From: Capsicum annuum
Taxonomy: Eukaryota; Streptophyta; Magnoliopsida; Solanales; Solanaceae
Direction of reading: 5' to 3'
DNA: 64,000 nucleotides
Assembly (NCBI RefSeq): GCF_002878395.1
Contig: NC_061117.1
Coordinates: forward strand, 226,327,034 to 226,391,033
Part shown: positions 49,556 to 61,100 of the stretch, piece by piece
Layout: the number at the start of each line of letters is the position of its first letter
Numbering within the stretch: position 1 is the stretch's first letter
Translations under genes and position numbers: made by a program
Notes under the pieces: generated by a model
Databases searched by the model: none
The model's input: the letters and a program-made list of their open reading frames with translations, nothing else
What the model was told of the DNA's origin: nothing

Positions 49556-50755
49556 AGCAGGGATCCCAGATGCCTTGGGATGGTTTCTTGGTTGAAACCT
49601 GCTGCTTTTACTATTGCTGTCCATCTCCGTAGCAGCTCCGAAGAATGGAGATTGTCCATTGTTTGAAGCTGCATTAGTTAATCTACTATGTTCTATTAAG
49701 GAGCTTAGTTTTAGTTTTGAGTATTGCTAGTAAGGCTGTTGATTTGTGTTTTTGAGGTAACTTACTAGTTTTGTCATCCAAAGATGTTTTCTCTTGAACC
49801 TTTTCTCTTTTAAGCTGACTTTATTGAGATCTCTGTTTGCCTGGGCTGCATTTCATTTGAATAAAATTATGGCTATGAATGTTGGTACTTCGAGTGATGT
49901 TCCGAGTATGAACAGGCGGAAAGTGAAGCACATGCTTGGTCTTGATCCAGCGCGGCCGTGCAAGTGCTTGCTTGGCTCAAGCATATTGAAGCTGAATCTG
50001 AAGTATCTCGAAGAGCATCTATCATGTTAATTGGAAGTGTTTATATCACCTTAGCACAATAACTGAAATGTCGTAATTGCATGTTTACGAGAATCAAGAA
50101 GGGGGATGCGTAGGTTGATTAGCACTAAAACTTGCCAAATATAATCGTAACATACATCAAAACAATGCATCGAATCAATATAAACCAGAGAGAGACATTA
50201 TATATGCATACACAAAATAATATAATTGAGTTGAGTTGGAACTCTCCTAGACTTGGCTATATTTGCTGCACACAAAAGATGGAGATTTTCATTTATGAGC
50301 GCAAGTAACAGATGCTCACCAACTGAAATTGCAGATGTACAAAATTTTCCACATATATGGAAAAAGAAGTGTCACTAATCCATGCTAGGTGTGCAACATC
50401 AATTTTGTCATGCTCAACATTTACTTAAACTAACCATGGGTGGAAGGCAAACACTGCGTGTTCTATCAGACAATACACAACTAGAAAGAAAGCTTCAGAT
50501 AAAGGAGCTATACAGCAAGAGCAAACTAGTGATAATCGATAAGTTTCACCACTCACCTCTTAAAGCCTACTATGAATAAATAAAAAACCATATCTGAAAA
50601 CCAATTATCCTGAAAGGTTCATTAGTTGTGTAAAGTTCCCATCTGACAGGCAGCAAGAGAATAATTCTGTTGATTTGGCGTATTTAGCATTTGCTGATGA
50701 ATAACGTTTGTTAGTTTCTCATCCTGTGACCACTCACTGTCGTAATTGTGAAAGA
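49556..50755. other. intergenic region between RPL41 and the PPR gene (convergent)
   Basis: Contains the 3' UTR of RPL41 (first few hundred bases) and of the minus-strand PPR gene. The frames at 49794-50030 and 50382-50579 have no recognisable protein features. Confidence 0.6.
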
Positions 50756-52498
50756 TCAGCATGCTGCCATATCCTCCTCAAGCTCATATTGCATAACAAG
50801 TCTTTCAACAGTATTTCTACTTATTACTTTTTTCAGATGCAGTTCCTTTAAGACTACTGATGCAAGCTCCTTGTGTTCTTCATGGATGATCCCTTCAATT
50901 AGAATGGTATATGTTATCTCATTGGGCATATAACCTTTGCTGATCACGTCCTCAAATATCTTTAGCGACAAGTCTGTTCTTCTGGATTTGCATAGACCAA
51001 GCACAAGCGCATTTAAATTGTCAACGTCAGGCCTATATCCATTTTCTTCCATGATGTAGAATACATCAACGGCAGCCACCAACATCTTCTCCAAGCACAA
51101 TCCTCTGATCAATGATGAATACGTGTATGAGTCTGGAGTAAATCCGTGGGCTGTCATGTCATACAGAAGCTGAAACGCTGCAAATGTGTTTCCTTTCCTA
51201 CATAAACCAGAAATCACAGTTCTGCAGAAATCATGAATGGGATAGCTCTGTTTGATCCTCAAAGCTTGGAGAATTGAGAAGGCCTCGTGAGCCAATCCTT
51301 CCTCACAAAGCACGGCAATGGCATTATATGTCCCCTCATTAGGACTACAATGTCGTTCCAACATTTGGTCAAGACAACTAATTACTGCATCAACTTTCCT
51401 ATCTTGGCATAAACGTGCAATTATAGGATTGTAGCTAGCAGCGATTGGCTTGAACTGTTCTCCAAAGTACATTTCATCCAGAATCTTGATGGCATGATCC
51501 GTTTGGCCATGAAGAGCAAGTGAACTAATCAATATATTGTATGTTACTATCGATGGTGAACATTCTTCTCCAACCATCTCCGCCAGCAACTCATTCGCTT
51601 CCTCCCAGCGACCTTCAAAACACAAGCTCCTCAACAAGATATTATAGCTAACAACATTAGGATTAAACCCTTTCGAAGGCAAGTTTCTAAAGAACTCTTT
51701 CGCTTCATCTGTTCTCCCTTCTTTGCACAACCCCGTTAAGAGAACATTGTAACTAACCAAATTAGGCCTTCCACCTTTGGCAATAATATTTTCTAAAAGC
51801 AACATTGCTTCATTAACCCCTTTTTCTTTATAACTAGCCTCAAGCAATATGGAATAAGTATATGCATTTGGTACCAACCCTTTCTGCATCAACTTTTCGA
51901 CGAATTGCAAGCTTTTATTCAAGTTCCCCCTCATACAAAGGCCCCTTATAAGAGAATTGTAGGTGACAGTATTAGTAGGATATCCATATTCTTCCATTTT
52001 ATCAACTAATTGCATAGCATGACCAACATTTCCCCTCTTACACAGATTATTCACCAAGAAAGTGTAAGAAGCAGCATCAGGTATAGTACCAGAACTCACC
52101 ATCATTTCCATAACTCTAGCAGCTTTCCTAAGTTTATTACAACTACAAAGATCATACAAAAGCTGAGTTGCATGGATTTTATCAGGCTTCAGTCCCTTTC
52201 CCACCATGTATTCCAAATACAAAAAGGCATCATAAAGTCTAAATTCTTTGTTTCTTGGGTCATTTTTCCCTGACCTCCAATTGGGCAGAGTGAAAATAGT
52301 ACTACTACTACTACTCCCCTTTGAAGCTACTGGTACCTGTTCTTTTACAGCTGAACTCGAATGGGAAGAAGCTAGATTTCTTGAAATGGACTTAGTATAG
52401 AAGAAAGGAAGGAACTTTGGTAAAAAAACACAAGAGTTTCTGGCATTTTCTGGTGATGGATTTGTTGCTGTGGACACTGAATTTAATGGGACTGCCAT
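50756..52498 (-). CDS. pentatricopeptide repeat protein, P class, At1g79080-like, chloroplast
   Basis: RNA-binding helical-repeat protein, expected to act in organelle RNA processing or stability. 580 residues from the ATG at 52498. I prefer this to the in-frame ATG at 52513 because MAVPLNSVSTATNPSPENAR matches the Arabidopsis At1g79080 N-terminus (LNSVSPLTNPSPE). The N-terminal 80 residues are Ser-rich with few acids, typical of a chloroplast transit peptide. Then come about 12-13 PPR motifs in tandem, recognisable by repeated VTYNSLIRGLCMRG, VSYNVLLTGLCKEGRTDEA, VVSYNILLRSLC and ITYTILIEGI. No E, DYW or SMR domain follows, so it is a pure P-class member. It is intronless, as most plant PPR genes are. 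The last residues YELEEDMAAC are slightly longer than the Arabidopsis end. The RNA target is unknown. Confidence 0.92.
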   Translation of the reverse strand: MAVPLNSVSTATNPSPENARNSCVFLPKFLPFFYTKSISRNLASSHSSSAVKEQVPVASKGSSSSSTIFTLPNWRSGKNDPRNKEFRLYDAFLYLEYMVGKGLKPDKIHATQLLYDLCSCNKLRKAARVMEMMVSSGTIPDAASYTFLVNNLCKRGNVGHAMQLVDKMEEYGYPTNTVTYNSLIRGLCMRGNLNKSLQFVEKLMQKGLVPNAYTYSILLEASYKEKGVNEAMLLLENIIAKGGRPNLVSYNVLLTGLCKEGRTDEAKEFFRNLPSKGFNPNVVSYNILLRSLCFEGRWEEANELLAEMVGEECSPSIVTYNILISSLALHGQTDHAIKILDEMYFGEQFKPIAASYNPIIARLCQDRKVDAVISCLDQMLERHCSPNEGTYNAIAVLCEEGLAHEAFSILQALRIKQSYPIHDFCRTVISGLCRKGNTFAAFQLLYDMTAHGFTPDSYTYSSLIRGLCLEKMLVAAVDVFYIMEENGYRPDVDNLNALVLGLCKSRRTDLSLKIFEDVISKGYMPNEITYTILIEGIIHEEHKELASVVLKELHLKKVISRNTVERLVMQYELEEDMAAC

Positions 52499-52510
52499 GA
52501 AATCAAGAAT

Positions 52511-52513
<3 letters not shown>

Positions 52514-52545
<32 letters not shown>

Positions 52546-54073
52546 ATACAATATAGGGTCTTTTAGAGAATCTATGCCATTCTTGATTATGAAAAAAGAG
52601 AGCTTTTTGTTCTTCTTGTTGCCTCTAAGTGTACAGTATTGAGTTAGTAGAGAAGTTGAGCTCCATCTCTGTCCACTCCCTCTCTTTAGTGTTATCCAAA
52701 ATACGGGTGAGGGGACTTAATCATAAAGTTCCTTTGTTTTTTCTCCACCTTTTTTTTGGAGAATAAAATATAATGGACGAGTTATGATATTAGATACGGA
52801 TTCGTATTCCCGTTTGGCATAAGCTGAAAAAAAGGGTATTTTAAAGTTAAAGTGTTTGAATAAAAGTGCTGAAATTTAAAAAATAATTATTAATGTGTTT
52901 GGTAAATAATGTTTTTAAATACTTTTTTTTAATTAAAATGACTGAAATATTTTTATAGTTGTTAATAATATACAGTTGATTATTATTAATTTTTATTGCT
53001 AAAATGATTCAAATTAAAATAAATATATATTTTAAAAAAATATTTTCATGAATGACTATTAATTTGTACGTTAAAAATATTTTTTTTAAGAGTTTAAAGT
53101 GTTGAATGTTTGTGTTTGAAAAATATAATTACATATTAAAAGATTATTTATTTTTTCATGGTTACATTAAAATTTCGTATCATTCGGTTTTTTTATTTAT
53201 TTAAAGCGGGGCTAATCAGCCCACTTATTTATTTGAAAGACAAAATAAGATTGTTGATTAAGGGTAAAATGGAATAACATATAATTGCAAGAGTCAAAAT
53301 AGTAATTTACACTGTCAACTTAAAATTTCAAAAAAATAAGCACCTACTTGACTGCTTCTTGATTTTGATTTAAAAAAAAGTCAAAATCAACTTATTTTAA
53401 TCAAATTATAACTTTACCAAACACCATTATAAGCAACAAAGTACCAACTTATAAACACACCCAAACACATTCTAAACCATTAGCTTTTCATTATACTTTT
53501 TTGTTCATATTATAAATTTATTACATAGGTAAATATATTTACACTATATTTATTTGAGGGTAGATGTAAAATTCATAAATTTTTAATTTTAACTTCGTTT
53601 CTAAATTAATAGAAAGAAAATGTGTAAGAGGAAATGCTATTGGGTAAGACTTGAAAATTGAAATTCCACACTTAATCATACAGAAATAAATAGATATAGC
53701 ACGTGAATGTCCCATCTATTAAAAATGATCTCCCTATTGATAGCAAAAAATATTTACGTAACAATACCTTTTCAATCTTCGTTTGTGCGATTATATTGGT
53801 ATGTTGGTGTAATACGAAGACATCCAAATCCAATGTCAATTAGCTCTTCTTTTTTTTTTTTTTGGTAAAGCTACGTATTGCTTTGCAAGCTGTTAGTAGT
53901 ATTAGGCAGCAAGAAAGAGGGTCCACGTCTTCACAAGCAGAACACTTGTCTCCCTCTGCCCCTTTGCTCTGCTTATAAAGCTTTGCATGGAACTAATTAA
54001 ACCAAAGTACATTCTAGTGGTCACCAGAAAGGAGCAAATAGAGAAGCAGACAGAGGTTTTTGTTGCAAAAGCA
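52514..54073. other. divergent intergenic region, PPR and seed maturation protein
   Basis: Head-to-head promoters. A run of 28 A (52514-52541) sits just upstream of the PPR start. 52760-53560 is AT-rich with MITE-like sequence ('cacttattttaatcaaatta ... ccaaacac'). The seed maturation promoter elements are near 53700-53990. I see no gene between. Confidence 0.6.
53700..53988 (+). promoter_or_regulatory. seed-type promoter: G-box, TATA box, RY motif
   Basis: CACGTG (G-box/ABRE core) at 53700-53705, a second ACGT core (CCACGTCTT) near 53920, TATAAAG at 53974-53980, and TGCATG (RY motif bound by B3 factors such as ABI3/FUS3) at 53983-53988. The combination is typical of ABA- and embryo-regulated genes and fits the seed maturation protein downstream. 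Motif matching only. Confidence 0.55.
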
Positions 54074-54442
54074 ATGGCCAAGAGCAAAGATGATGTAAGT
54101 TTTGGGACAGCTCAAGCAAGACTATCTGAAGATGATGCTCTTAGAATAAGGTACAAAGCAGGCACTCCTCTTGAAGGTGGAAAAATTGCTGACTCTCAAC
54201 CTGTGGATCTTTTTCCCAGTGCTCATAGTATTGAGAATCAACAAGGCAAGATTGCTGATTCTCAACCCGTTGAACTCTCCTCAAGTGCACAAAATATTGC
54301 AGCAGCAAAACAAAAAGAAGAAAAACATCAAGATCCCGTTGTTTATGAGGATGAGAATATGGATAAAAATCTGCCGCCGGCAGCTGCAACCCTCATGTTT
54401 GATAGCAACAAGGCTGACAATTTGACAACAAATCCTCCTTGA
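54074..54442 (+). CDS. seed maturation protein, PM41/SMP1-like (LEA-like)
   Basis: 122 residues from the ATG at 54074: MAKSKDDVSFGTAQARLSED, then DALRIRYKAGTPLEGGKIAD. This N-terminus matches seed maturation proteins of the soybean PM41/Arabidopsis SMP1 type, small hydrophilic proteins that accumulate in maturing embryos and are thought to help desiccation tolerance. An upstream in-frame ATG at 53987 would add 29 residues. It lies only 7 bases after the TATA box, so it is probably before the transcription start and is rejected. The protein is hydrophilic and probably disordered, without Cys or Trp. Residues about 35-78 hold an internal duplication: GKIADSQPVDLFPSAHSI and GKIADSQPVELSSSAQNI, 22 residues apart. 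Single exon; AATAAAAAAA at about 54540 may be the polyadenylation signal. Confidence 0.75.
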   Translation: MAKSKDDVSFGTAQARLSEDDALRIRYKAGTPLEGGKIADSQPVDLFPSAHSIENQQGKIADSQPVELSSSAQNIAAAKQKEEKHQDPVVYEDENMDKNLPPAAATLMFDSNKADNLTTNPP

Positions 54443-55133
54443 GTTGGAACTAAACCTCATCACTCATCATCAGCTTTGAAGTTCTGTTTGTTTTGCATAT
54501 GTTTGGAAATTATCTTTGGATCCTTCCGTACTGTTGCTAATAATAAAAAAAACTTTATTTAGCTGCTACTTCTCTCTGTTTGTGTTGGGAAATGCAGGTC
54601 ATAAAACAGTTTTTTAACTTGTTAAAACACAATAATGTGCTATTATCATGTCTGCCTAATTTGTAGGACAGTCAAAAGTAAAACTTTTCTCTCCTAGGAA
54701 CAGGAGCATCAAGTTAATGCAGAATATTTAAAGTGTGACTATTGCGCTAATAAATGTGACACTATTAAACACAACATGACTTAAGTAGAATTCGTTTGTA
54801 TTCCTGTTTAACCTCGCAGGCTCAATAATAAGTTCCAAGCTACAAAAATTCAATATCCAGACAAGACATCTAATCGTGCTACCAAAATTCCAAACCCACT
54901 CAAACTGGGCATCCTTTCTTGAACTCACAGCTTTAACGGAATGGCTGCCTCCTTAGACCAGATTTTACGTCGACCCCCACTGTTCACAGCCTCGAGCTAG
55001 TGTCACTATGTGCATGTCAGGCAGCTCTCTCAGCTGCAATGAGATCCAAGTTTTAACAACAATGTCGTCGTCGTCTCATCAATGAGCACAGATTAGACCA
55101 GAGAGTCTGCCTTGCAAGAAACTTACTGACAAA
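54443..55133. other. convergent intergenic region, 3' flanks
   Basis: Between the seed maturation gene (+) and WDR75 (-). It should contain both 3' UTRs; no other gene seen. Confidence 0.6.
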
Positions 55134-58100
55134 TCACTCAACTGCACTACTTCTCTTCTGCAATAATGATTCCAGGAATGTAGAACACAATTTAGTAAGA
55201 GGAGGAAGATTGTGAGATGGTCCACTGAAAAGCGTCTCCCAATATCTTCCTGATGGTACTGATGTGATAGATGGAACTTGTTTTCTCTCTAAGCCAAATT
55301 CTGGTAGGTCCCCATAGATAGATGCATAACCGAACTTCCCTGCAAATAGGATAGCATATAGTTTCACCAGTCATGACAGTTTTCTTTAAATATTTAAAGA
55401 AACACTGTAGAAAGATAATTTTGCTAAAGATTTTCTAGAATATGTGCTTTGATTTGACAATGATGCTATGAAAAAACAAGGACTTTGTAGTCAACCAATT
55501 CAGCTTATGTTTCTTCCTCTTTCCTTAGGTTATCACAAGAGACCATGCAGTAACCATACATCTTTGGGCCTCAGGGCTCGTCATTTTAGGGCCTGTAGCA
55601 CCCATTAAAGCTTCTAAGAGTAAGGTTAATTTCAATTACTTTTTGAGTATTTTGGTCCAACCCACAGTTATCCTGAAGCACCCCATCACACATAAAATAA
55701 ACCAAAAGAGGCCGATGTACATCCCGGATTAACAGAGGCTAGAAACTGAAATTCATAAAAGCTATGTGACAAGGGTAGACAAAATGGGACAGACCTGTTT
55801 CCTCAACATCAGCAAGATTTCCTCGGCTTATCTTATGTATGTGGGTGTGACTGTCGAATGGATCAAAAAGCACATATTCATGATCAACGTTTAGATACGC
55901 TAACAGCAACTGCACTGATCTGCCATCATCCTCCGACTTGGGACTTCCGCGAACGAAAGCAAGTGAAGCACCTTTTGCCTGTTTAAGAGAGAATGAGAAG
56001 CAAACAAAGTAAAGATGCCCAGTTCTTGCCCCATTTATAGATAGAGTTTCCACTTTAAGAGATGTGATACCTCTCGCAACAAATGAATTAGATTAGAAAG
56101 GCAAGAAACTGTCAGAAAGGTACACATAACATAACTGCAGTCTCTTCTGAAGGGTGATGGTGACAGAAAAATAAAAGAGAGGTGTCAGAAACATATTTAC
56201 ACTGGGTGCAGGAAAGCCTTCACAAGATCAAGAACTCACCACCTCTAAACGAATCCCCATCATAACTGACATCAAGTTCCCAACTAAAAACTTTGAAAAG
56301 AAAGAAAAACTCAAAATTTGAGGAAACGGGAGTCAATACCTTTCTTACAAACCAGCTTGCTACGGGAACAGGATCTCCAGCGCTGAATAATAAGATCACA
56401 CCATCCCCAGCCGGAGTTGTGGCCCCATATCCAACTGACTTTGGGAGAAGGACCAGGATGGCAAACGAGGAGTCATCCATCGCACAAGTTACAGCTGCAG
56501 TGATGAATAAGATATTAATTGAAAAAAAAACATTAACAAATGGTTTATGGTAATGTTTGACACATTACATAACAATAAAAAGATTCCCCCCGAAAAACAT
56601 ATGAAAAGACAATGAAAATGAGAAATATCTGCTCAAAAATCAGATGTTCGCCCATTTTTCTCATTAACTAGAAGCAGAATCCTTAATCAAGTCTCGCTCT
56701 CGAGAAAAAGACAATCAAAATGAGAAATTATCTGCTCAAAAATTCAGATGTCCGCTCATTTTTCTCATTAATTAGAAGCAGAATCCTTAATCGAGTCTCT
56801 CTCTCTCTCTCTCTCTCTCTCAAGATATGAAAAGACAATGAAAATGGGAAGTATCTCTCAAAAAAATCAGATGTTCACCCATTTTTCTCATTAACTAGAA
56901 GCAGACTGTTAGAAATAAATGATAAGGTTTTGATATAATTTTAATACTGTTGTCTGAAGTCTATTAGGGCAAAGTATGAGAAACAAGTGACATACAAACC
57001 TTCTATCTTAAGCCTGTAAGACCATGATACAGACAGTTTTGACATGCTCCACACTGATACTTGTGCATTAGAACCTTGCGATGTGGTTACAATATACTCT
57101 GACTTCCCAATAAATGCTAACCAAGAGATTGGCTGCACAAAGGAAATAGTTCAAATGAGACAAATAATGTATAGATCAATATAGAAAGAATGATAAAGGT
57201 GTACAAAGTGCCACGAGGAAAGCATCAAAACTGCAAATAATTTTTTCAAGATTTGTTGTCAAGGTATTTAGGTTGTTTCCTGGGCTCATATTTCCTTCGT
57301 TTGTTTTAACAAAAAGGATAACTTCATAGCTAGCTTCTTTGCCATTAAATGAAATTTACCAGACAGCAACAGGGAGTGAGTCGTAAAGAACAAATTTTTG
57401 TTATTAATAAGTTATAAAGACCACTTGAGGTAGAACGCTTTCAAACACTGAGTAAAAAACTTTCTCCCTCCAAAGCAGGTGATTTAAATCTGAAATCAGA
57501 AGAGTCAGATTGTTATTTGTTTTGATAGGCCAATAGTGTGAAATTAATAATGGCCTGTCAAGAATATACCTCAAGACTGTCCCCAACTGTCGCCACAAGA
57601 ATATTCTTCTCTGGATCCCACAACGTAATAACTCTTTCTGCAGCAACAGCCAGCACAGAACCATCTCCGGAAAAGGCAGCCGCTGTCATTGCCTTTTTCC
57701 TATAAAAGGAGAAAGCCATGTCAAACAAGAAAATAGAGGTCCTATCTATTTATTATGTAGTAGTCATGAACATTGGCATAGTTGAAACAAGCTGTGCCAT
57801 AAATCATAGAACATTAAATGCAAATGACAGCAGATTGCTAGTGTTCATGTGCAAATGAAATGAAACTGAATGAACAGCAAAAAAAGTGGCATTTTCACCT
57901 AGAATCTCTTTTCTCAAACAGTTGGGATCTTTCTACGTGGTAGGTCAGTTTTTTATCTGACTGCTATGATCATTTTTTAGACATTCTACGGTAAACATAA
58001 CAGAATAAAATCAATAATGTGACTTCTCTATAATGTTCAACTTAAGCCAAACATACTTGTAAGAACCAACAGAATGACATGTCCATCCAGCGTGGTGCAT

Positions 58101-61100
58101 CCGGTCTTTTTGTTGCATCTCCTGACTGCCGACCCAAACCTACCAAAAGACAGTGTTGTTAGTGAACACTGAACTCATAACTTCACTAACATTTAAATTT
58201 ATCAACTTACCTTGAAATCAGCACCCTGTGAGGTGGTAACAGCCATGTGACGCAAAGGATGGAAAGCAATGGACGAAATACCAGAATCTCTGCAAACCCA
58301 GCATGAAAGAAAAGCTAGAGCATAGATAGATTTACAAGAAAGACGTACTGCCCAGTTTATTAGAGCGCTAGCTAATACACATTTTGAGACAAAACGAACT
58401 CCGAGAATTATACAAGAAAGAACCTGTGGGGCTCATAGACAACTGTGGATAAGCTGAAGTCTTTATTTGAAGAGCTGCATGACCAAAACTTCAGACTTAC
58501 AAGACCTCCTATTCCTTCTTCAGCAAACCTTGTTTCTACAGTAATCATGATGGAACCCTCTGGAGACAGGGCGACCAAATCCACGATGACCTGCAACAGA
58601 CCAAAAAAGAACTGTTCAACCCTCAACTTCTAACAGCTTGTTCATATTATTACAATAATTTCAATAGAAGCACTGTTCTCCGCACTCCGTAGAAGGGTTT
58701 CTAACCATCTAGGAAACTTGTTCCAGAGTATGTTGTAATGCATAGTATGAAGACTATGGAACTTGAGATCGGAGCATAATAGGTTTATGATGTGAAGCAC
58801 AAGATTAAGTTCAACAAACAAATCATTGCAAATTCAGCTAGGTTTCTTCGTTCTTCCCTATTCCTTGGAAAATTTGTTGGGGAGAAGAATTTATATAACC
58901 AATAACAAAGGGAAAATCCACAAAAGGGAAATCCACATTCTGTCTAGAAGCACATGGTACAAAGTAGTAGAAAAGCTGATCAATTTCTCAGGTTATTTAA
59001 TTCTAGGATATAGGAACTTGTCGTCTACCATTCACCCAGAGACACACACGCATCCATATAAACAATTATAAATACTGATCAGATACTGGAATATAAATTT
59101 ATATATGGCTGTTCAGGACTTCGCAAATAAAATAAGAAGATCAACAGGAAAAAAAACTATACCGTGACTTCATCAGCTGGTTGGTGGCTTCTTTCACAAA
59201 CTAGAACCTACAAATGGACAGGTAGGGGCAAAATCAACTACCAACTCTAGTAAAAAGAATACATATTTAAAGTACTAAGACGAGGAAAACTGTTTGCTAG
59301 CTCACAAAAGTACATCTAATGTTTAAATGATTGCTCTTCTCGAATCCCCCTCCCTGCTACTCACTGGATATATCTAAAGCTTGCCTGTAAAATAAAAATG
59401 TATGCTCCTAGCCCCAATCATAAAAGTCGGGACATCAGATGTCCAGGAAACCTTACAAAACCCCTCTCTGTGAATCAAAACAAAAGGCAAACACCCCAAG
59501 GGCGCTACCAGACAGACTAATTGTCACGCAAAAAGATTGAAACAACACGAAAGCGTGCTACTAAAAAAAAAGGTAAAAGAAAATTAGGTTGCAAGTTTTA
59601 TTTCCCTTTTTTTTTTTAACTTTATCTTCTTTTTTTTCTTTTTTGCGCTAAACAGAAAAAACTATCCACTTACCTCAGAAACCTCACGGTCATTAAACAA
59701 GCTATAGAACTGGATACAGTAATTTTCTGAACATACGGCAACTAGCCCCGCGGCAGAGTCAAAAACAATTCCTTCAGATGAGCCATCAGACATATCCAAG
59801 ACCGTGCTACGAAGCTGAAAATTAAAGATGTAAGGACTCCCAAAGTGAAAATTTCGATATGCCATGTCCAAACATCAGGTAAGATGGAAATAAGTGTGTT
59901 GAATGGATTGACCAAACACTCCAAGCAAAGACATTATAGAACATGCGCATAGATGATCATCTAACCCACTGCAGCCATTGGGCTAGAGGAATCTTTACTA
60001 TTGCTCATATACACACGGTTTGTAGTTATGATAACCAATCTAAAGAGAATCAACATAAACAAGATATGCATGAAACCAAAAGGGAAATGAGACCCAACAG
60101 TGACATGTACAACTGCAATAAGATAGATTTGTTCTAGAGCTTGGAACAACATTCCATATTTATATATATATATATATGTCAAACAAAATCGTTAATGAAC
60201 TTAAGATTTTTTCCTTTGATAATTATTATGAACACAGAACAACATCCTAGCAAAATGCTGACAGGCATGAAGTCTCTTCTCCACTTTTAATCTTTTCTAG
60301 TTATGTTTTGCCTAAGAGAAAGAACAAACCTTGATTCCTTGAATGGATCTCAATACTTCCATCGAAGGCATTTTAAGAAGGTAGATTCGATTATCTGCAC
60401 AAGATATCTGGACAAATTTACTTAGTAAGAACAAAATCCAGTGGCAACGACTTTTACTTTATGGACGAATCTGCTTACAGAGGACAGAGAAGGATCAGAT
60501 GAGATGGTAAAATACAAAAGGGGGGATCCTATTCGCGGGAGGAATTTTTGCTTCCCTGTGTCTAACTGCCAAACCACGAGAACTCCTTCCTTCCCACCTG
60601 GATCAAGTTAAATAGTTGCTAAGTTCAAGTAAACATTGAATCATACTACATTTTGTACTTTAAATTCCAAATAAATAGAAGAGAGATGCTCCTAAAAAGT
60701 TCCAACAAGCTATGACTTTGTATACAATAAGTTGTCCACAAGAGCATCACCATGAATACAAGGTTCTAAACTCATATTTATACAACCAACCATGCGGCTC
60801 ATACTAAATTTATACCTGAGTAGAGATAGGCACCGTCGGAAGAAAAAAAGAGAACTTTCACTTCTGCAGAGTGCCAGTGCCTTGTGGTACAAGAATCAGC
60901 ATCATCTTCCCCCCTAACTCCGGGCTTTTCCTCAATGTCCTTCATCAGTCCTCCTCTCTGTTTATTTCCCGATGAGAAACTATGATCCCCAACACCCCTC
61001 CATATTAAGATCCTTCCAGTTACATCTCCAGCTGCAACAATTCTGTCTGTTGGATGAAAAGCTAGAGTGCTCACGGCTTTCGTATGATGTAACCTGATTT

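Noticed and set aside
49794..50030. 78-residue frame downstream of RPL41
   Set aside because: It lies in the 3' flank and shows no recognisable family.
53987..54073. Upstream ATG extending the seed maturation protein by 29 residues
   Set aside because: It is only 7 bases after the TATA box, so it should lie upstream of the transcription start; family members begin MAKSK.
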